In this document: positions 8,033 to 16,126 of the stretch, one piece after another
Layout of the letters: each line of letters begins with the position of its first letter
Numbering within the stretch: the stretch's first letter is position 1
NCBI GenBank assembly: GCA_029006795.1
Contig: JAQXGQ010000077.1
Location: 1-32,176, forward strand
From: Clostridiales bacterium
GTDB taxonomy: Bacteria; Bacillota; Clostridia; Lachnospirales; Lachnospiraceae
DNA length: 32,176 nucleotides
Direction of reading: 5' to 3'
Made by a program: the position numbers and the translations under genes
The notes under the pieces: model-generated
What the model saw: only the letters and a program-made list of their open reading frames with translations
What the model was told of the DNA's origin: nothing
Database searches by the model: none

Positions 8033-8067
8033 GCCTTTCTATCATCCGCATGTTTCCAATTTTCTCA

Positions 8068-9318
8068 TCACAGGGGAAGTTTCCCATAAATCTCCATAGG
8101 AACATATGCCTTCACATAAATTCCCTCCGGTCTGTAATCTTCCTCTAACAATTCCCCGCTCTTTCGTATCTGTCCAATAATCCCTGCATCCCCATAAGAA
8201 ATCGTCCGTTCCACAAGCACCTTATTTTCCCGCAGCAGTTCACAGAGCAACATCTTTAATTCTTCTAAGCCCGTACCTTTCTTTGCCGAAATATTTAAAG
8301 TGTAATCCGCCTTAAAATCACGAAGCGGTTCTTCCTCCGTCACTGCATCCTGTTTGTTAAATAAGGTGACAACTGTCTTTTCCTTAATATCTAAGTGATA
8401 AAGCGTATCATAGACAATGTGCATCTGCTTTTCTCTTTGTGGATTTGAAGCATCTACCACATGAAGAATATAATCCGCATACTTTGCTTCCTCTAATGTA
8501 CTTTTAAAGGCCTCGATCAGATGGTGGGGTAATTTACGGATAAATCCGACTGTATCCGTCAGTAAAATCTGCTGTTTACCCGGCAGTTCTAACATGCGGG
8601 TAGTCGGATCTAAAGTGGCAAACAGTTTATCCTCTTCTAATACTCCCGCATCCGTCAGGCGATTTAACAGGGTAGATTTTCCCGCATTCGTATAACCTAC
8701 AATGGCTGCCACCGGCACTTCCTTTTTCTCCCGCTGTGACCTTGTGATTTCACGATGCTTTCGAACTTCCTTCAACTCTCTGTTAAGCTGGGCAATCCTA
8801 TCCTTGATAAGACGGCGGTCCATCTCTAACTTTTTCTCACCGGGTCCCCTTGTTCCAATACCACCTCCAAGACGGGACATGGAACGTCCTAAACCTGCCA
8901 GGCGGCTTAGCCGGTATTTTAACTGGGCAAGTTCCACCTGAATTTTTCCCTCACTGGTAGTTGCCCTTGCAGCAAAAATGTCTAAAATGATAAGAGTTCT
9001 GTCCATGACTTTGGTGTTTAGCATGGACTCTAAATTTTTCAGCTGCGCCGGAGAAAGTTCATCATCACAGACAATACCGGTAGCTCCTGACTCCTCCACC
9101 AGTTTTTCAATCTCCTGTACTTTTCCGGTTCCTACATAAGTACCCGGATGAATCAGCTCACGTTTCTGGATGAGTGTTCCCACCACTGTGGCTCCTGCAG
9201 TCTTCACTAACTCTGCTAATTCTGCCACAGAATCCTCGGCATCATCACCATCCTGCTCACTGACACCCACTAATACGCCTCTTTCTTCTAATTCTTCTAT
9301 TTCAAATACTTCTGCCAT
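8068..9318 (-). CDS. hflX: GTPase HflX
   Basis: HflX binds the large ribosomal subunit and splits or rescues stalled ribosomes, especially under heat stress. The 416-residue protein has the HflX N-terminal domain (including HPGTYVGTGKVQEI), a linker with the family mark GGIGTRGPGEKKLEMDRR (about 150-168) and a coiled region, then a GTPase domain. The GTPase motifs are G1 GYTNAGKST (208-216), switch I ATLDPTTR, G3 DTVGFI (255-260) and G4 NKQD (321-324). A short C-terminal domain ends YVKAYVPMEIYGKL. The GGAAAGG site lies before the ATG at 9318. It follows the TPR lipoprotein gene by 25 bases and precedes the MATE gene. Confidence 0.96.
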   Translation of the reverse strand: MAEVFEIEELEERGVLVGVSEQDGDDAEDSVAELAELVKTAGATVVGTLIQKRELIHPGTYVGTGKVQEIEKLVEESGATGIVCDDELSPAQLKNLESMLNTKVMDRTLIILDIFAARATTSEGKIQVELAQLKYRLSRLAGLGRSMSRLGGGIGTRGPGEKKLEMDRRLIKDRIAQLNRELKEVRKHREITRSQREKKEVPVAAIVGYTNAGKSTLLNRLTDAGVLEEDKLFATLDPTTRMLELPGKQQILLTDTVGFIRKLPHHLIEAFKSTLEEAKYADYILHVVDASNPQREKQMHIVYDTLYHLDIKEKTVVTLFNKQDAVTEEEPLRDFKADYTLNISAKKGTGLEELKMLLCELLRENKVLVERTISYGDAGIIGQIRKSGELLEEDYRPEGIYVKAYVPMEIYGKLPL

Positions 9319-9343
9319 AGGTTCCTTTCCATCATGGTTCTAT

Positions 9344-10432
9344 TTATTCCGTCTGTTTGGTATTTTCCGTGCTCTCTGCCGGCTCTATACTTTCGGTCTC
9401 TGTTTCTTTTGTTCCCTGCTCCGTAAGATTCTCTGTACTCTCCTGCTCTGCCGCTTCTTCCTTTTTCTGTCGGTTCTTTAAAAAGATATATTCTCTCTGA
9501 GCCGCCGCATCCTCCGGGCAGAGGTTGATATATTCCTGTACGGCTGTCCATGCCGCCTCAAAATCCCCGGTATATTCACAGGCAATCACCTGGTTAGACA
9601 ATAGTTCCGCGCGATTGGTGACATTCTCCATTCCAAGTCCCTGACTAACATAATCTAATGCTGCTCCATAATTGCCTTTTCCAATTTCAATTTCAGCTAA
9701 AGCATTCATTGCCTCAGAATCCGCAATGCCGGACGCCGTGTATGCCTGATAGAAGGCTTCTGCCTGCTCCGTATTTCCCTCAGCCTCATAGACCTCTGCA
9801 AGATAAAGATTTGCTTCCTTACTCTCTTTTTCGATCGCGGCCGCAAGTTCTTTCTCGGCATTTTCATACTGTCCTAACAAATAATAAATTTTTCCCCGAT
9901 AGGCAAGTTTTTCCGCAGAACTCCCCTTGATATCGAAAGCCTTATTTAAATATTCTTCCCCTTCTTGTACCATATTATAATCGACAAGGTTCTCATAAAT
10001 GCCAATATAAATTTCAAAATCGTCACTATTGTATTTTACCGCATTGGAAAAATCAGAAAGTGCCTGCTCTTGCTCTCCTTTCTGAAGATTCATACACCCT
10101 CTGAGATAATAGGCATTTCCATCCTTCTCATTATAATCAATCAATGCCTGATAGGTTTCTAATGCTCCATCCATGTCACCACTAGCATACAGCGCTGCTG
10201 CCTTGTAATAGCAGATATCGATTTCTGTATTTGTAATTTCTCCCGTGCATAAGGCAAGGGCACTGCTGAAAGCAACGACGGCTCCCTCGTAATCCCCTTT
10301 CTGCATATCCGAAATTCCAATTTCACGAAAGGCAAGTTCATCCTCTAACCGTTCATCGGTACATCCCGATAAAAGTGCCGCTGAGATTGTTGCAGCAGCT
10401 AAAATATATCTGAATTTATGACTATTTTTCAT
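9344..10432 (-). CDS. TPR-repeat lipoprotein
   Basis: The 362-residue product begins with a lipoprotein signal peptide: a basic start, a hydrophobic core and the lipobox LLSGC with Cys24 as the lipidation site. It should therefore be anchored outside the membrane. From about residue 35 to 310 it is built of tetratricopeptide-like helical pairs, for example GDYEGAVVAFSSALAL, GDMDGALETYQALIDYN, NAYYLRGCMNLQKGEQEQALSDFSNAV and GQYENAEKELAAAIE. TPR units usually hold protein partners. The tail from about 315 is rich in Glu and Thr and probably unstructured. GAGGAAAAA precedes the ATG. It is the first gene of the lipoprotein-hflX-MATE unit. The exact role is unknown. Confidence 0.88.
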   Translation of the reverse strand: MKNSHKFRYILAAATISAALLSGCTDERLEDELAFREIGISDMQKGDYEGAVVAFSSALALCTGEITNTEIDICYYKAAALYASGDMDGALETYQALIDYNEKDGNAYYLRGCMNLQKGEQEQALSDFSNAVKYNSDDFEIYIGIYENLVDYNMVQEGEEYLNKAFDIKGSSAEKLAYRGKIYYLLGQYENAEKELAAAIEKESKEANLYLAEVYEAEGNTEQAEAFYQAYTASGIADSEAMNALAEIEIGKGNYGAALDYVSQGLGMENVTNRAELLSNQVIACEYTGDFEAAWTAVQEYINLCPEDAAAQREYIFLKNRQKKEEAAEQESTENLTEQGTKETETESIEPAESTENTKQTE

Positions 10433-10495
10433 TTTTTCCTCATTTCCGTGCTGTTTTATGTCTCTGTTTTTCAGCCACTTTTACCCGTAACCTAA

Positions 10496-10551
10496 CTTGC
10501 AGTATCGGCACAAGCTCCGTCACTGCAAGCTATTATAGCAGTATCTTGCAG
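10496..10551. repeat. Three copies of CTTGCAG around a promoter
   Basis: CTTGCAGT at 10496-10503 and its inverse ACTGCAAG at 10522-10529 flank the predicted transcription start, and a third CTTGCAG at 10545-10551 lies in the spacer between -35 and -10. The longer word GCAGTATC also appears twice in the same direction (10499-10506 and 10538-10545). This could be an operator or a 5' RNA hairpin. Confidence 0.5.
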
Positions 10552-10560
10552 AAAATACAA
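10532..10560 (-). promoter_or_regulatory. Promoter for the TPR lipoprotein-hflX unit
   Basis: On the minus strand TTGTAT (10555-10560), a 17-base spacer and a perfect TATAAT (10532-10537) precede the lipoprotein gene, predicting a start near 10525 and a leader of about 93 bases. Confidence 0.65.
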
Positions 10561-10585
10561 TTCAAATGCTCTCTGATGGTGTTAA

Positions 10586-10890
10586 AAAATTTCCTTGATT
10601 TTTTCAGTTTCTCATATCTGCTATATCAACCTTGGCATCTTTCAAAAAAACATTCACAATATAACCAACGATACAGAAAGCTGGCTGACTTTCCTAAGTT
10701 CTGAGTAGCCTGCTGACATACTTCATCTTGTAGAGTACCATCCAATATTTGCAGAAATGTATCACGATATGGCAATGTTCCGTTTAGATGTAAAGGAGGT
10801 AATCCATATGTATTCTGAAGCATTATCCATTATTGACCGCAATACCGCTAATTATATGATTGAGGAACTGCAAAAAGAACTAAAAAATCC
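10586..10890 (+). pseudogene. Relic of an Rpn-family (PD-(D/E)XK) nuclease/putative transposase
   Basis: Translated on the plus strand, this stretch reads, in one frame, NITNDTESWLTFLSSE, a TAG stop at 10706-10708, then PADILHLVEYHPIFAEMYHD, AMFRLDVKEVIHMYSEALS and IIDRNTANYMIEELQKELK. The phrases NDTESWLTFL, a V-EVI-MYSEAL helix and DRNTxxYMIEELQ are typical of the C-terminal half of Rpn-family proteins (PDDEXK_2). The catalytic N-terminal part and any start are missing, an upstream stop lies at 10583, and the original 3' end is replaced by a terminator hairpin. The gene is thus a decayed fragment, facing the opposite way to its neighbours. Family recognition is from memory of the motif. Confidence 0.6.
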
Positions 10891-10981
10891 CCCGTCAATC
10901 AGCTTTGTCAAATTGATGGGGAATTTTTTACATCCCCTCCCGAATCACTCTTTCCACGTTATGAAAAGCAATCTTTTCTAG
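10808..10981 (+). CDS. Possible small protein from an internal start in the Rpn relic
   Basis: An ATG at 10808, in frame with the relic, is preceded at 10792-10805 by AAAGGAGGTAATCC, which differs at one base from the full complement of the 16S rRNA 3' end (AAAGGAGGTGATCC). It would give 57 residues beginning MYSEALSIIDRNTANYM, an amphipathic helix taken from the Rpn C-terminus. From about residue 28 the frame crosses the terminator hairpin and reads antisense to the dipeptidase gene, so that tail is not native Rpn sequence. No promoter was identified. Rpn genes of E. coli are known to encode a small C-terminal antitoxin from an internal start, which is why this remnant is listed. Whether it is expressed is unknown. 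Confidence 0.3.
   Translation: MYSEALSIIDRNTANYMIEELQKELKNPPSISFVKLMGNFLHPLPNHSFHVMKSNLF
10888..10929. terminator. Bidirectional terminator after the dipeptidase gene
   Basis: Arms CCCCGTCAAT (10890-10899) and ATTGATGGGG (10912-10921) pair over ten bases, with one wobble on the plus side and one mismatch on the minus side. A six-T run follows on each strand (10924-10929 plus; 10887-10882 read on minus). It lies directly at the stop codon of the dipeptidase gene. Confidence 0.8.
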
Positions 10982-11905
10982 TATATCCTCTGAAAGTCCT
11001 CTTTTATGTAATGCCACAAAGAGCATTTCCATCTGAGTACATTCCTCAATCTCAAATTGTCCACTAATACCGTCGAAATCCGTTCCGATACCCACACATT
11101 CCACACCACCGATATGGATAAAATGCTCCACATGATCACACATTCTCTCCACACGGCTTAATTTATCTTCCTGATTTTTATTCAGGAAAGTTGGCTCAAA
11201 ATTAATACCTGCCACACCACCATGCTCGGCTAATATCCTTATCATATCATCCGTCAGGTTTCTGGTAGCGGGGGCAAGTTCCCTGCAATTTGAATGGGAT
11301 GCCACAAAAGGTTTCTTTGCAATATCTGCTACATCATAAAAGCCACCATCCGATAAATGTGACACATCCACAATCATCCCCAAATCTTGCATACAGGAAA
11401 CCGCTTCTTTTCCAAAACCCTTTAAGCCCCGTTGCATCTCCTCCCTATTTTTTGAATGTGGAAATCCAAAACAATTTTCATCATTCCAGGTCAGTGTCAC
11501 AAGACGTACTCCCATATCATAAAATTTCTGTAGGTTTTCTATTTTCCCCTCTGCCACTTCCCCATTTTCAATGGTCAAAAAAGCCGATATTTTCCCTTCT
11601 CTCCTATTCTTTTCTAAATCTTTTGAATTATATGCGGGAGCTAAAATATCACTGCACTCTGTAAGTGTATTTCGGTAGACCTCATACATCTTTTCCATCA
11701 AAACACTTAAATCCGGCATTGTCTCACAGCCAAACCAGGACGGTTCATTTCTCTGGGGCAAAAACATTGCAAAAAACTGTGCCACAGCCTCGCCACGCTG
11801 CAAACGTTCCACATCTACCATCGTTCCCTTTAATTTTCTTACTGTCTTTTGTTTTCTTACCAGTGCTTCCGCTAATGTATCGCAGTGCATGTCAATATAT
11901 TTCAT
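10928..11905 (-). CDS. Membrane dipeptidase (peptidase family M19)
   Basis: M19 enzymes are zinc dipeptidases related to mammalian renal dipeptidase; bacterial ones hydrolyse dipeptides, including some with D-residues. The product is about 325 residues. It has the metal motif DMHCDTL (His and Asp near residues 7-9), the bridging glutamate in FLTIENGE, the histidines in IVDVSHLSDGGFYD and VASHSNCRELAPATRNL, and the aspartate in CVGIGTDFDG, so the active site looks complete. No signal peptide is present, so it is probably cytoplasmic. Two adjacent ATG codons (11908, 11905) follow AGGAGG, and the second has the better spacing. It begins 15 bases after a decayed membrane-protein gene and ends in a terminator. 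Confidence 0.92.
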   Translation of the reverse strand: MKYIDMHCDTLAEALVRKQKTVRKLKGTMVDVERLQRGEAVAQFFAMFLPQRNEPSWFGCETMPDLSVLMEKMYEVYRNTLTECSDILAPAYNSKDLEKNRREGKISAFLTIENGEVAEGKIENLQKFYDMGVRLVTLTWNDENCFGFPHSKNREEMQRGLKGFGKEAVSCMQDLGMIVDVSHLSDGGFYDVADIAKKPFVASHSNCRELAPATRNLTDDMIRILAEHGGVAGINFEPTFLNKNQEDKLSRVERMCDHVEHFIHIGGVECVGIGTDFDGISGQFEIEECTQMEMLFVALHKRGLSEDILEKIAFHNVERVIREGM

Positions 11906-11920
11906 CATTTCCTCCTGCTT

Positions 11921-12548
11921 TTATGCTGCAGGCAGTCTCATTTTCTCTTCCTTTCGGGCCGCCTGTTTCTCTCCTAATACCATCTTATTCCGCAAGATAG
12001 AAAAAAGCAACCCGACATAAATACCGTTTACGATAGCATCCATAAGATTCCCGCTGAAAAAGGGAACTGCTGTGGTATACCAGAAAGCAAATCCAAAATT
12101 AATGGCAACATAAACTATCACTCTCATAAGAAGTCCACTGCTGCAGGCAATCCCAAGTAAAAATCCCTCTTCCAATCGCAAAAAACAACATCAATATACA
12201 AATTAATCCATTTTCTACGCTCACTGCCATACAAAAAGGTCCATGCTCTAGTAAAAGGAACAAAAACATTGATAATTAGAAATTCTATTCCATGAGCGAC
12301 AAAAAGTCCTCTAATCAACTGTGTCTCCCTTCCCAACTCACCAAGGACTATAACAGACATCAGCATTGACACCGCAGTAAGCACCAATGCCAAAAATAGC
12401 ATTTTCCACGGAAATACCGGGCGTTGAATTTGATTTAACTTGCTACCGGTTTCCACCGGGCCCCCATCTGGCGCACCGCCTCCTGCAATGCTTCCTCCTT
12501 GATTTTTTTATCCTTGCATTTTTTAACTGCCCTGTATAGAGAGTACAT
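11921..12548 (-). pseudogene. Frameshifted membrane-protein gene paired with PadR
   Basis: Three consecutive frames together make one protein. The first, from an ATG at 12548, reads KKCKDKKIKEEALQEAVRQMG. Near 12458-12465, in a G-rich run, the frame shifts to PVETGSKLNQIQRPVFPW followed by two or three hydrophobic helices up to WINLYIDVVF. At an A6 run (12180-12185 on the plus strand) it shifts again to LRLEEGFLLGIACSSGLLMRV and further helices ending near 11921. The EEAL..AVRQMG(D)PVETG..LN.I.RP block resembles the domain found in membrane proteins encoded next to PadR regulators. The joined protein of about 205 residues is not one I can name. Sequencing error would have to strike twice to explain it, so real decay is favoured. 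Confidence 0.6.
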
Positions 12549-12804
12549 TTGTGACAGCAGTTGCATACTGATTCCACCCATCCGTTTTTTCTTTCAAGAA
12601 TCTCTTTCCTGCTCCGGTAATATGATAATATTTCCGTGCTTTTCCGCTGTCACTGTCCTCATAAACCGTCACAAAACTTTTTGCTTCCAACGAATGCAAT
12701 AACGGATACAGTGAGCCCGCTTTCAATTCAAATACATTTAGGGAACGCCCCCGCAAGGTGTCTAGATTGCCATAAAATCCTATTCACATTGTCTCAAATT
12801 GCCC
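12523..12804 (-). pseudogene. PadR-type regulator lacking its N-terminus
   Basis: The intact part (about 77 residues, open from 12756) reads SLNVFELKAGSLYPLLHSLE, then a wing with EDSDSGKARKYYHITGAGK and W-NQYATAVTNVL, a clear PadR winged-helix domain. PadR proteins repress small operons that often encode membrane or transport proteins and respond to stress ligands. The family's first 30-40 residues should include a helix ending in a YGY-like motif. In the same frame upstream, GQFETM, a stop, then IGFYGNLDTLRGRS can be read, which looks like an eroded version of that helix with a deletion. There is no ATG or ribosome site, and a terminator sits where the start should be. A short product from TTG at 12756 is conceivable but would lack part of the DNA-binding fold. 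Confidence 0.6.
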
Positions 12805-12813
12805 TTATAAATC

Positions 12814-12845
12814 AAAAAATCTGGACAGTTCCATTGCCATCCAGA
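12814..12845 (-). terminator. Terminator after the toxin gene
   Basis: On the minus strand TCTGGA, a 14-base loop and TCCAGA (arms 12840-12845 and 12820-12825) are followed directly by six T residues (12819-12814). It lies about 50 bases past the toxin stop and seals the toxin-antitoxin unit from the PadR remnant. Confidence 0.65.
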
Positions 12846-12895
12846 CTCATAATTATCTTTCTTCTAATTTCTCGGGATTTGGGGATTACATAATA

Positions 12896-13198
12896 TCAAA
12901 AACTACTCGGAGTATACCTGACAGTAACGATAATGACCATTTTTCTAGCCTCATCAATACGATGTACAATCGTAAAATTCTTTACAAAAAGCTGACGATA
13001 CCCCCGATTAGCGAAAGCACCTGTTCTTCTGATAGAACCGCGATATGGTATCTCATTCAAACTTAAAATAGCTTCTTCTAAAGAATCTGCCATTTTCTCT
13101 GCCGTACCTGTTTCCTTAAGATCATCTGCAATATGATTGTAGATATCATCAAGGTCACTGGATGCTCTCTGCATCAACTTTACAGTATATTTAGCCAA
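12896..13198 (-). CDS. ParE/RelE-superfamily toxin
   Basis: The product is 100 residues, the usual size of this fold. The N-terminal helix AKYTVKLMQRASSDLDDIYNHI, the middle SLNEIPYRGSIRR and the C-terminal strand block GYRQLFVKNFTIVHRIDEARKMVIIVTVRY are characteristic of type II toxins of the ParE/RelE family. These either block gyrase or cut mRNA on the ribosome; the sequence does not settle which. The start is a TTG at 13198, preceded by AGGAGG at good spacing. It overlaps the antitoxin stop (TTGGCTAA), which couples toxin translation to the antitoxin. A terminator follows. Confidence 0.88.
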   Translation of the reverse strand: MAKYTVKLMQRASSDLDDIYNHIADDLKETGTAEKMADSLEEAILSLNEIPYRGSIRRTGAFANRGYRQLFVKNFTIVHRIDEARKMVIIVTVRYTPSSF

Positions 13199-13454
13199 AA
13201 TGTTTCCTCCTAAGTGATGCTAATGTCTCTTTTGCGTCAAGTAAAATACCTGTTGCTTCGTATTCTTCCTCAGCTTCCGAAATCGCATTGTCTATAAGCT
13301 GTGTTTCCACTATCTGTTCATATGTCTCTATGCTCATTACAACTAAATCGCCATATCCGTTCTTGGTAATAAAAATGGGTTCCTTTACTGCATGGCAAGC
13401 ATCTGATATATCATTTGTATTTCTTAAATCAGTAATTGGTCTAATCTGTGGCAT
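13191..13454 (-). CDS. Phd/YefM-type antitoxin
   Basis: The 87-residue product begins MPQIRPITDLRNTNDISDAC and continues PIFITKNGYGDLVVMSIETYEQI, the standard Phd/YefM DNA-binding fold. A charged C-terminal segment, EAEEEYEATGILLDAKETLASLRRKHFG, would wrap the toxin. Such antitoxins bind their own promoter and repress the pair, more strongly with toxin bound. The ATG at 13454 has GGAGGGG seven bases upstream. A GTG two codons earlier lies inside that site and was not used. A palindrome lies upstream at 13488-13497. The pair is intact although the genes beside it are decayed. Confidence 0.9.
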   Translation of the reverse strand: MPQIRPITDLRNTNDISDACHAVKEPIFITKNGYGDLVVMSIETYEQIVETQLIDNAISEAEEEYEATGILLDAKETLASLRRKHFG

Positions 13455-13487
13455 ACACACCCCTCCTTCCTTTGTACATTACTATAA

Positions 13488-13497
13488 CATAATTATG
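13488..13497. promoter_or_regulatory. Candidate operator palindrome of the toxin-antitoxin pair
   Basis: CATAATTATG is a perfect 10-base palindrome 34 bases upstream of the antitoxin start, close to a possible -10 (TATAGT on the minus strand at about 13480-13485). Phd/YefM proteins usually bind short palindromes at this position. It is AT-rich and could be chance. Confidence 0.35.
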
Positions 13498-13558
13498 CAC
13501 ATTTTACAGTCACAATATACTGTTCATGAAAAGAAGACCTCCGCAATGGGGACGCACC

Positions 13559-13592
13559 AAAAAAGCAGCCCCCGCATTCTCACACGGAGGCT
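13559..13592 (-). terminator. Rho-independent terminator of glgP
   Basis: On the minus strand AGCCTCCG and CGGGGGCT (13585-13592 and 13567-13574) pair over eight bases with one G-U, followed by a T-run (13564-13559). It lies about 60 bases past the glgP stop. Confidence 0.8.
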
Positions 13593-13653
13593 ACTCTTTC
13601 TTAACTAATCTAGGAAAAAATATTATGCAATTTTATAAATGCCTGGTACTTTT

Positions 13654-15906
13654 TTATAAGTGCCATATATCCTCATTGTACTGTGCAATGGTTCTGTCAG
13701 ATGAGAAGAAGCCTGCTTTGCTGATGTTGATAAGCATCTTCTTAGCCCATGCCATACGGTCTTCATAATCTGCATAGATACGCTCTTTGGTTTCTACATA
13801 GTCTTTGAAGTCCGGTAATGTCATAAACCAGTCTTTGTTTAATAACTCGTTATAAAGACGCTCTAAGTTTTCTTTACATCCTACTGCCATTAATGTATCG
13901 CTGACGATAAAGTCGATTGCACGTTTGATGTCTGCATCATTCTCGTAGTATGTTCTGGATACATAATCTGCTTTCTCGTAGTGCTCGATAACTGCCTCAG
14001 AAGACTCACCGAAGATGTAAATATTATCATCGCCTACAAACTGATGCATCTCAACGTTAGCACCATCCATCGTTCCAATGGCAACTGCACCGTTTAACAT
14101 GAATTTCATGTTAGAGGTACCGGATGCTTCTTTGGAAGCAAGGGAAATCTGCTCATGAATATCTGCTGCCGGAATTAACTTCTCAGCTAAGGTTACATTG
14201 TAGTTTTCTACCATAACTACTTTCAAGTATGGAGAAACCTCCGGATCATTGTTTATAACTTCCTGTAAGCAGAGGATTAAATGAATGATATCCTTTGCAA
14301 TTACGTAAGCAGGAGCTGCCTTTGCACCGAAAATAACAGTGATTGGACGAGCCGGTTTCTTGCCTGCCTTGATTTCAAAATATTTGTGAATGACATAGAG
14401 CGCATTCATCTGCTGTCTCTTGTACTCATGTAATCTCTTAATCTGAATGTCGTAGATAGAGTTGTCGTCTAACTCGATACCCTGGGTCTTGCTTAAGTAT
14501 GCTTTTAAGTCTGCTTTTCTTGCAGCTTTTACATCTAATACTTTCTGCAATACAGCAGAATCATCCACGAATTTTCCTAATTTTTCTAATTCGTCTGCAT
14601 TCTTCTTGTAGCCGTCTCCAATTAAGGAAGTAATCAGCTCTGCTAAATCAGAGTTGCAGTGTAATAACCAGCGGCGGAATGTAATACCATTGGTCTTATT
14701 GTTGAATTTCTCCGGATAAATCTTATAGAAGTTATTTAACTCGGAGTTCTTTAAAATCTCGGTGTGAAGATATGCTACACCGTTGACACTGTATCCGTAA
14801 TGGATGTCCATGTGTGCCATATGAACACGTTTTTCATCATCAATGATAGCAACGGATTTATCATCATATTTTTTCACAACACGGCTGTTTAATTCATAAA
14901 TAATCGGAAGTAACTGTGGTACTGCCTTCTCTAAGAAATGGATTGGCCATTTCTCTAATGCTTCTGCTAAGATAGTGTGGTTGGTGTATGCACAGGTCTT
15001 AGATACGATATCAATTGCCTCATCCATCAAGATACCACGCTCCATCAGAAGACGGATTAACTCAGGAATTACCATACTTGGGTGTGTATCGTTAATCTGG
15101 ATTGCAGCGTACTCATGTAAATCGTGAAGATTACTTCCTCTCTCTAACGCTTCGTCGATGATTAATCTTGCACCGTTGCTTACCATGAAATACTGCTGGT
15201 ATACACGAAGGATTCTTCCCTTGTCATCAGAATCATCCGGATATAAGAATAAAGTTAAGTTCTTTGCAATATCCTCTTTGTCAAAGTCGATGCCGTTTCC
15301 TACTAAGCTCTCATCTACAGTTTCTACATCGAAAAGATGAAGTTTTGTGGTACGGTTCTCATAACCGATGACATCAATATCAAATAATCTGGACTGTAAG
15401 GTAAATCCACCAAACTGAATTGGATAGGTTACATCTGTTTTTGTCAGCCAACTCTCTTTTTCAATCCACGGGTTCGGAGTCTCATTCTGCAAGTTATTCT
15501 GGAATACCTGTTTGAATAATCCGTAGTGATAATTTAAACCAACACCGTCACCGTTTAAGCCAAGGCTTGCGATAGAGTCAAGGAAACATGCTGCAAGACG
15601 TCCTAAACCTCCGTTTCCTAAAGATGGTTCCGGCTCAACCTCTTCGATTTCTGCAAGGCTCTTGCCGTTCTCTGCCAACAGTTTTTTCACATCCTCGTAA
15701 ATGCCTAAGTTGATTAAGTTATTGGATAATAATTTTCCGATTAAGAACTCTGCGGAAATATAGTATAATTTACGTTTTCCAGCATTACTCTCTTTTTCCT
15801 TTGCCATTCCTTTCGTCATCTCTAATAAGGAATAGTAAAGTTCCTCATTGCTGCACTGTGCGATAGATTTGTTGCATCTTTTTGTTACGATTTCCTGTAA
15901 ATTCAT
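13654..15906 (-). CDS. glgP: Glycogen/starch/alpha-glucan phosphorylase
   Basis: This enzyme splits glucose-1-phosphate from the ends of alpha-1,4-glucans, using phosphate and pyridoxal phosphate. The product is 750 residues, a little shorter than E. coli GlgP. The glycosyltransferase-35 signature [14 protein letters not shown] with the cofactor lysine (about Lys601) is intact. [19 protein letters not shown] near residue 93 and INDTHPSM near 272 are other invariant blocks. The start is placed at the ATG at 15906, preceded by GGAGG. A longer frame up to 15942 adds only a basic tail. The gene stands alone with its own terminator. In the leader a small hairpin (GGCGA/TCGCC, 15921-15935) lies just upstream of the ribosome site. 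No glycogen-synthesis gene lies in the window. Confidence 0.95.
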   Translation of the reverse strand: MNLQEIVTKRCNKSIAQCSNEELYYSLLEMTKGMAKEKESNAGKRKLYYISAEFLIGKLLSNNLINLGIYEDVKKLLAENGKSLAEIEEVEPEPSLGNGGLGRLAACFLDSIASLGLNGDGVGLNYHYGLFKQVFQNNLQNETPNPWIEKESWLTKTDVTYPIQFGGFTLQSRLFDIDVIGYENRTTKLHLFDVETVDESLVGNGIDFDKEDIAKNLTLFLYPDDSDDKGRILRVYQQYFMVSNGARLIIDEALERGSNLHDLHEYAAIQINDTHPSMVIPELIRLLMERGILMDEAIDIVSKTCAYTNHTILAEALEKWPIHFLEKAVPQLLPIIYELNSRVVKKYDDKSVAIIDDEKRVHMAHMDIHYGYSVNGVAYLHTEILKNSELNNFYKIYPEKFNNKTNGITFRRWLLHCNSDLAELITSLIGDGYKKNADELEKLGKFVDDSAVLQKVLDVKAARKADLKAYLSKTQGIELDDNSIYDIQIKRLHEYKRQQMNALYVIHKYFEIKAGKKPARPITVIFGAKAAPAYVIAKDIIHLILCLQEVINNDPEVSPYLKVVMVENYNVTLAEKLIPAADIHEQISLASKEASGTSNMKFMLNGAVAIGTMDGANVEMHQFVGDDNIYIFGESSEAVIEHYEKADYVSRTYYENDADIKRAIDFIVSDTLMAVGCKENLERLYNELLNKDWFMTLPDFKDYVETKERIYADYEDRMAWAKKMLINISKAGFFSSDRTIAQYNEDIWHL

Positions 15907-16126
15907 TTTTCCTCCATTCTGGCGATGTCTTCGCCGATACAATGCGGTTTTCTTAACCTTCTCCTGTTTTATGCCCGCCTATGGGAACCCTCCCGAATGT
16001 CCTTCTTGCTATGTATTTTCGCATTCTTTCGAAAAACCATAACTTTATGATACTATTATATGGAGCAAAACTATTTTTTTCTTGTAATATCTATTCAAAA
16101 AGTGGTACAATCCTATCGCTCATTTT

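Noticed and set aside
10626-10823. A 65-residue minus-strand open frame in the region of the Rpn relic.
   Set aside because: It is the antisense of the Rpn-like reading frame, which has recognisable family phrases.
10433-13500. A complete insertion sequence or integrative element in the accessory patch.
   Set aside because: No transposase or integrase frame, no terminal inverted repeats and no target-site duplications were found; only the Rpn relic and the toxin-antitoxin pair hint at mobility.
15920-16080. A glgP promoter at TATAAT near 16060.
   Set aside because: A TATAAT word is present on the minus strand but no matching -35 or TGn extension lies at a suitable distance, so it was not called.
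16040-16126. A terminator after the hybrid kinase gene.
   Set aside because: Only weak short complementarities (GGTA/TACC) without a GC-rich stem or T-run were seen.
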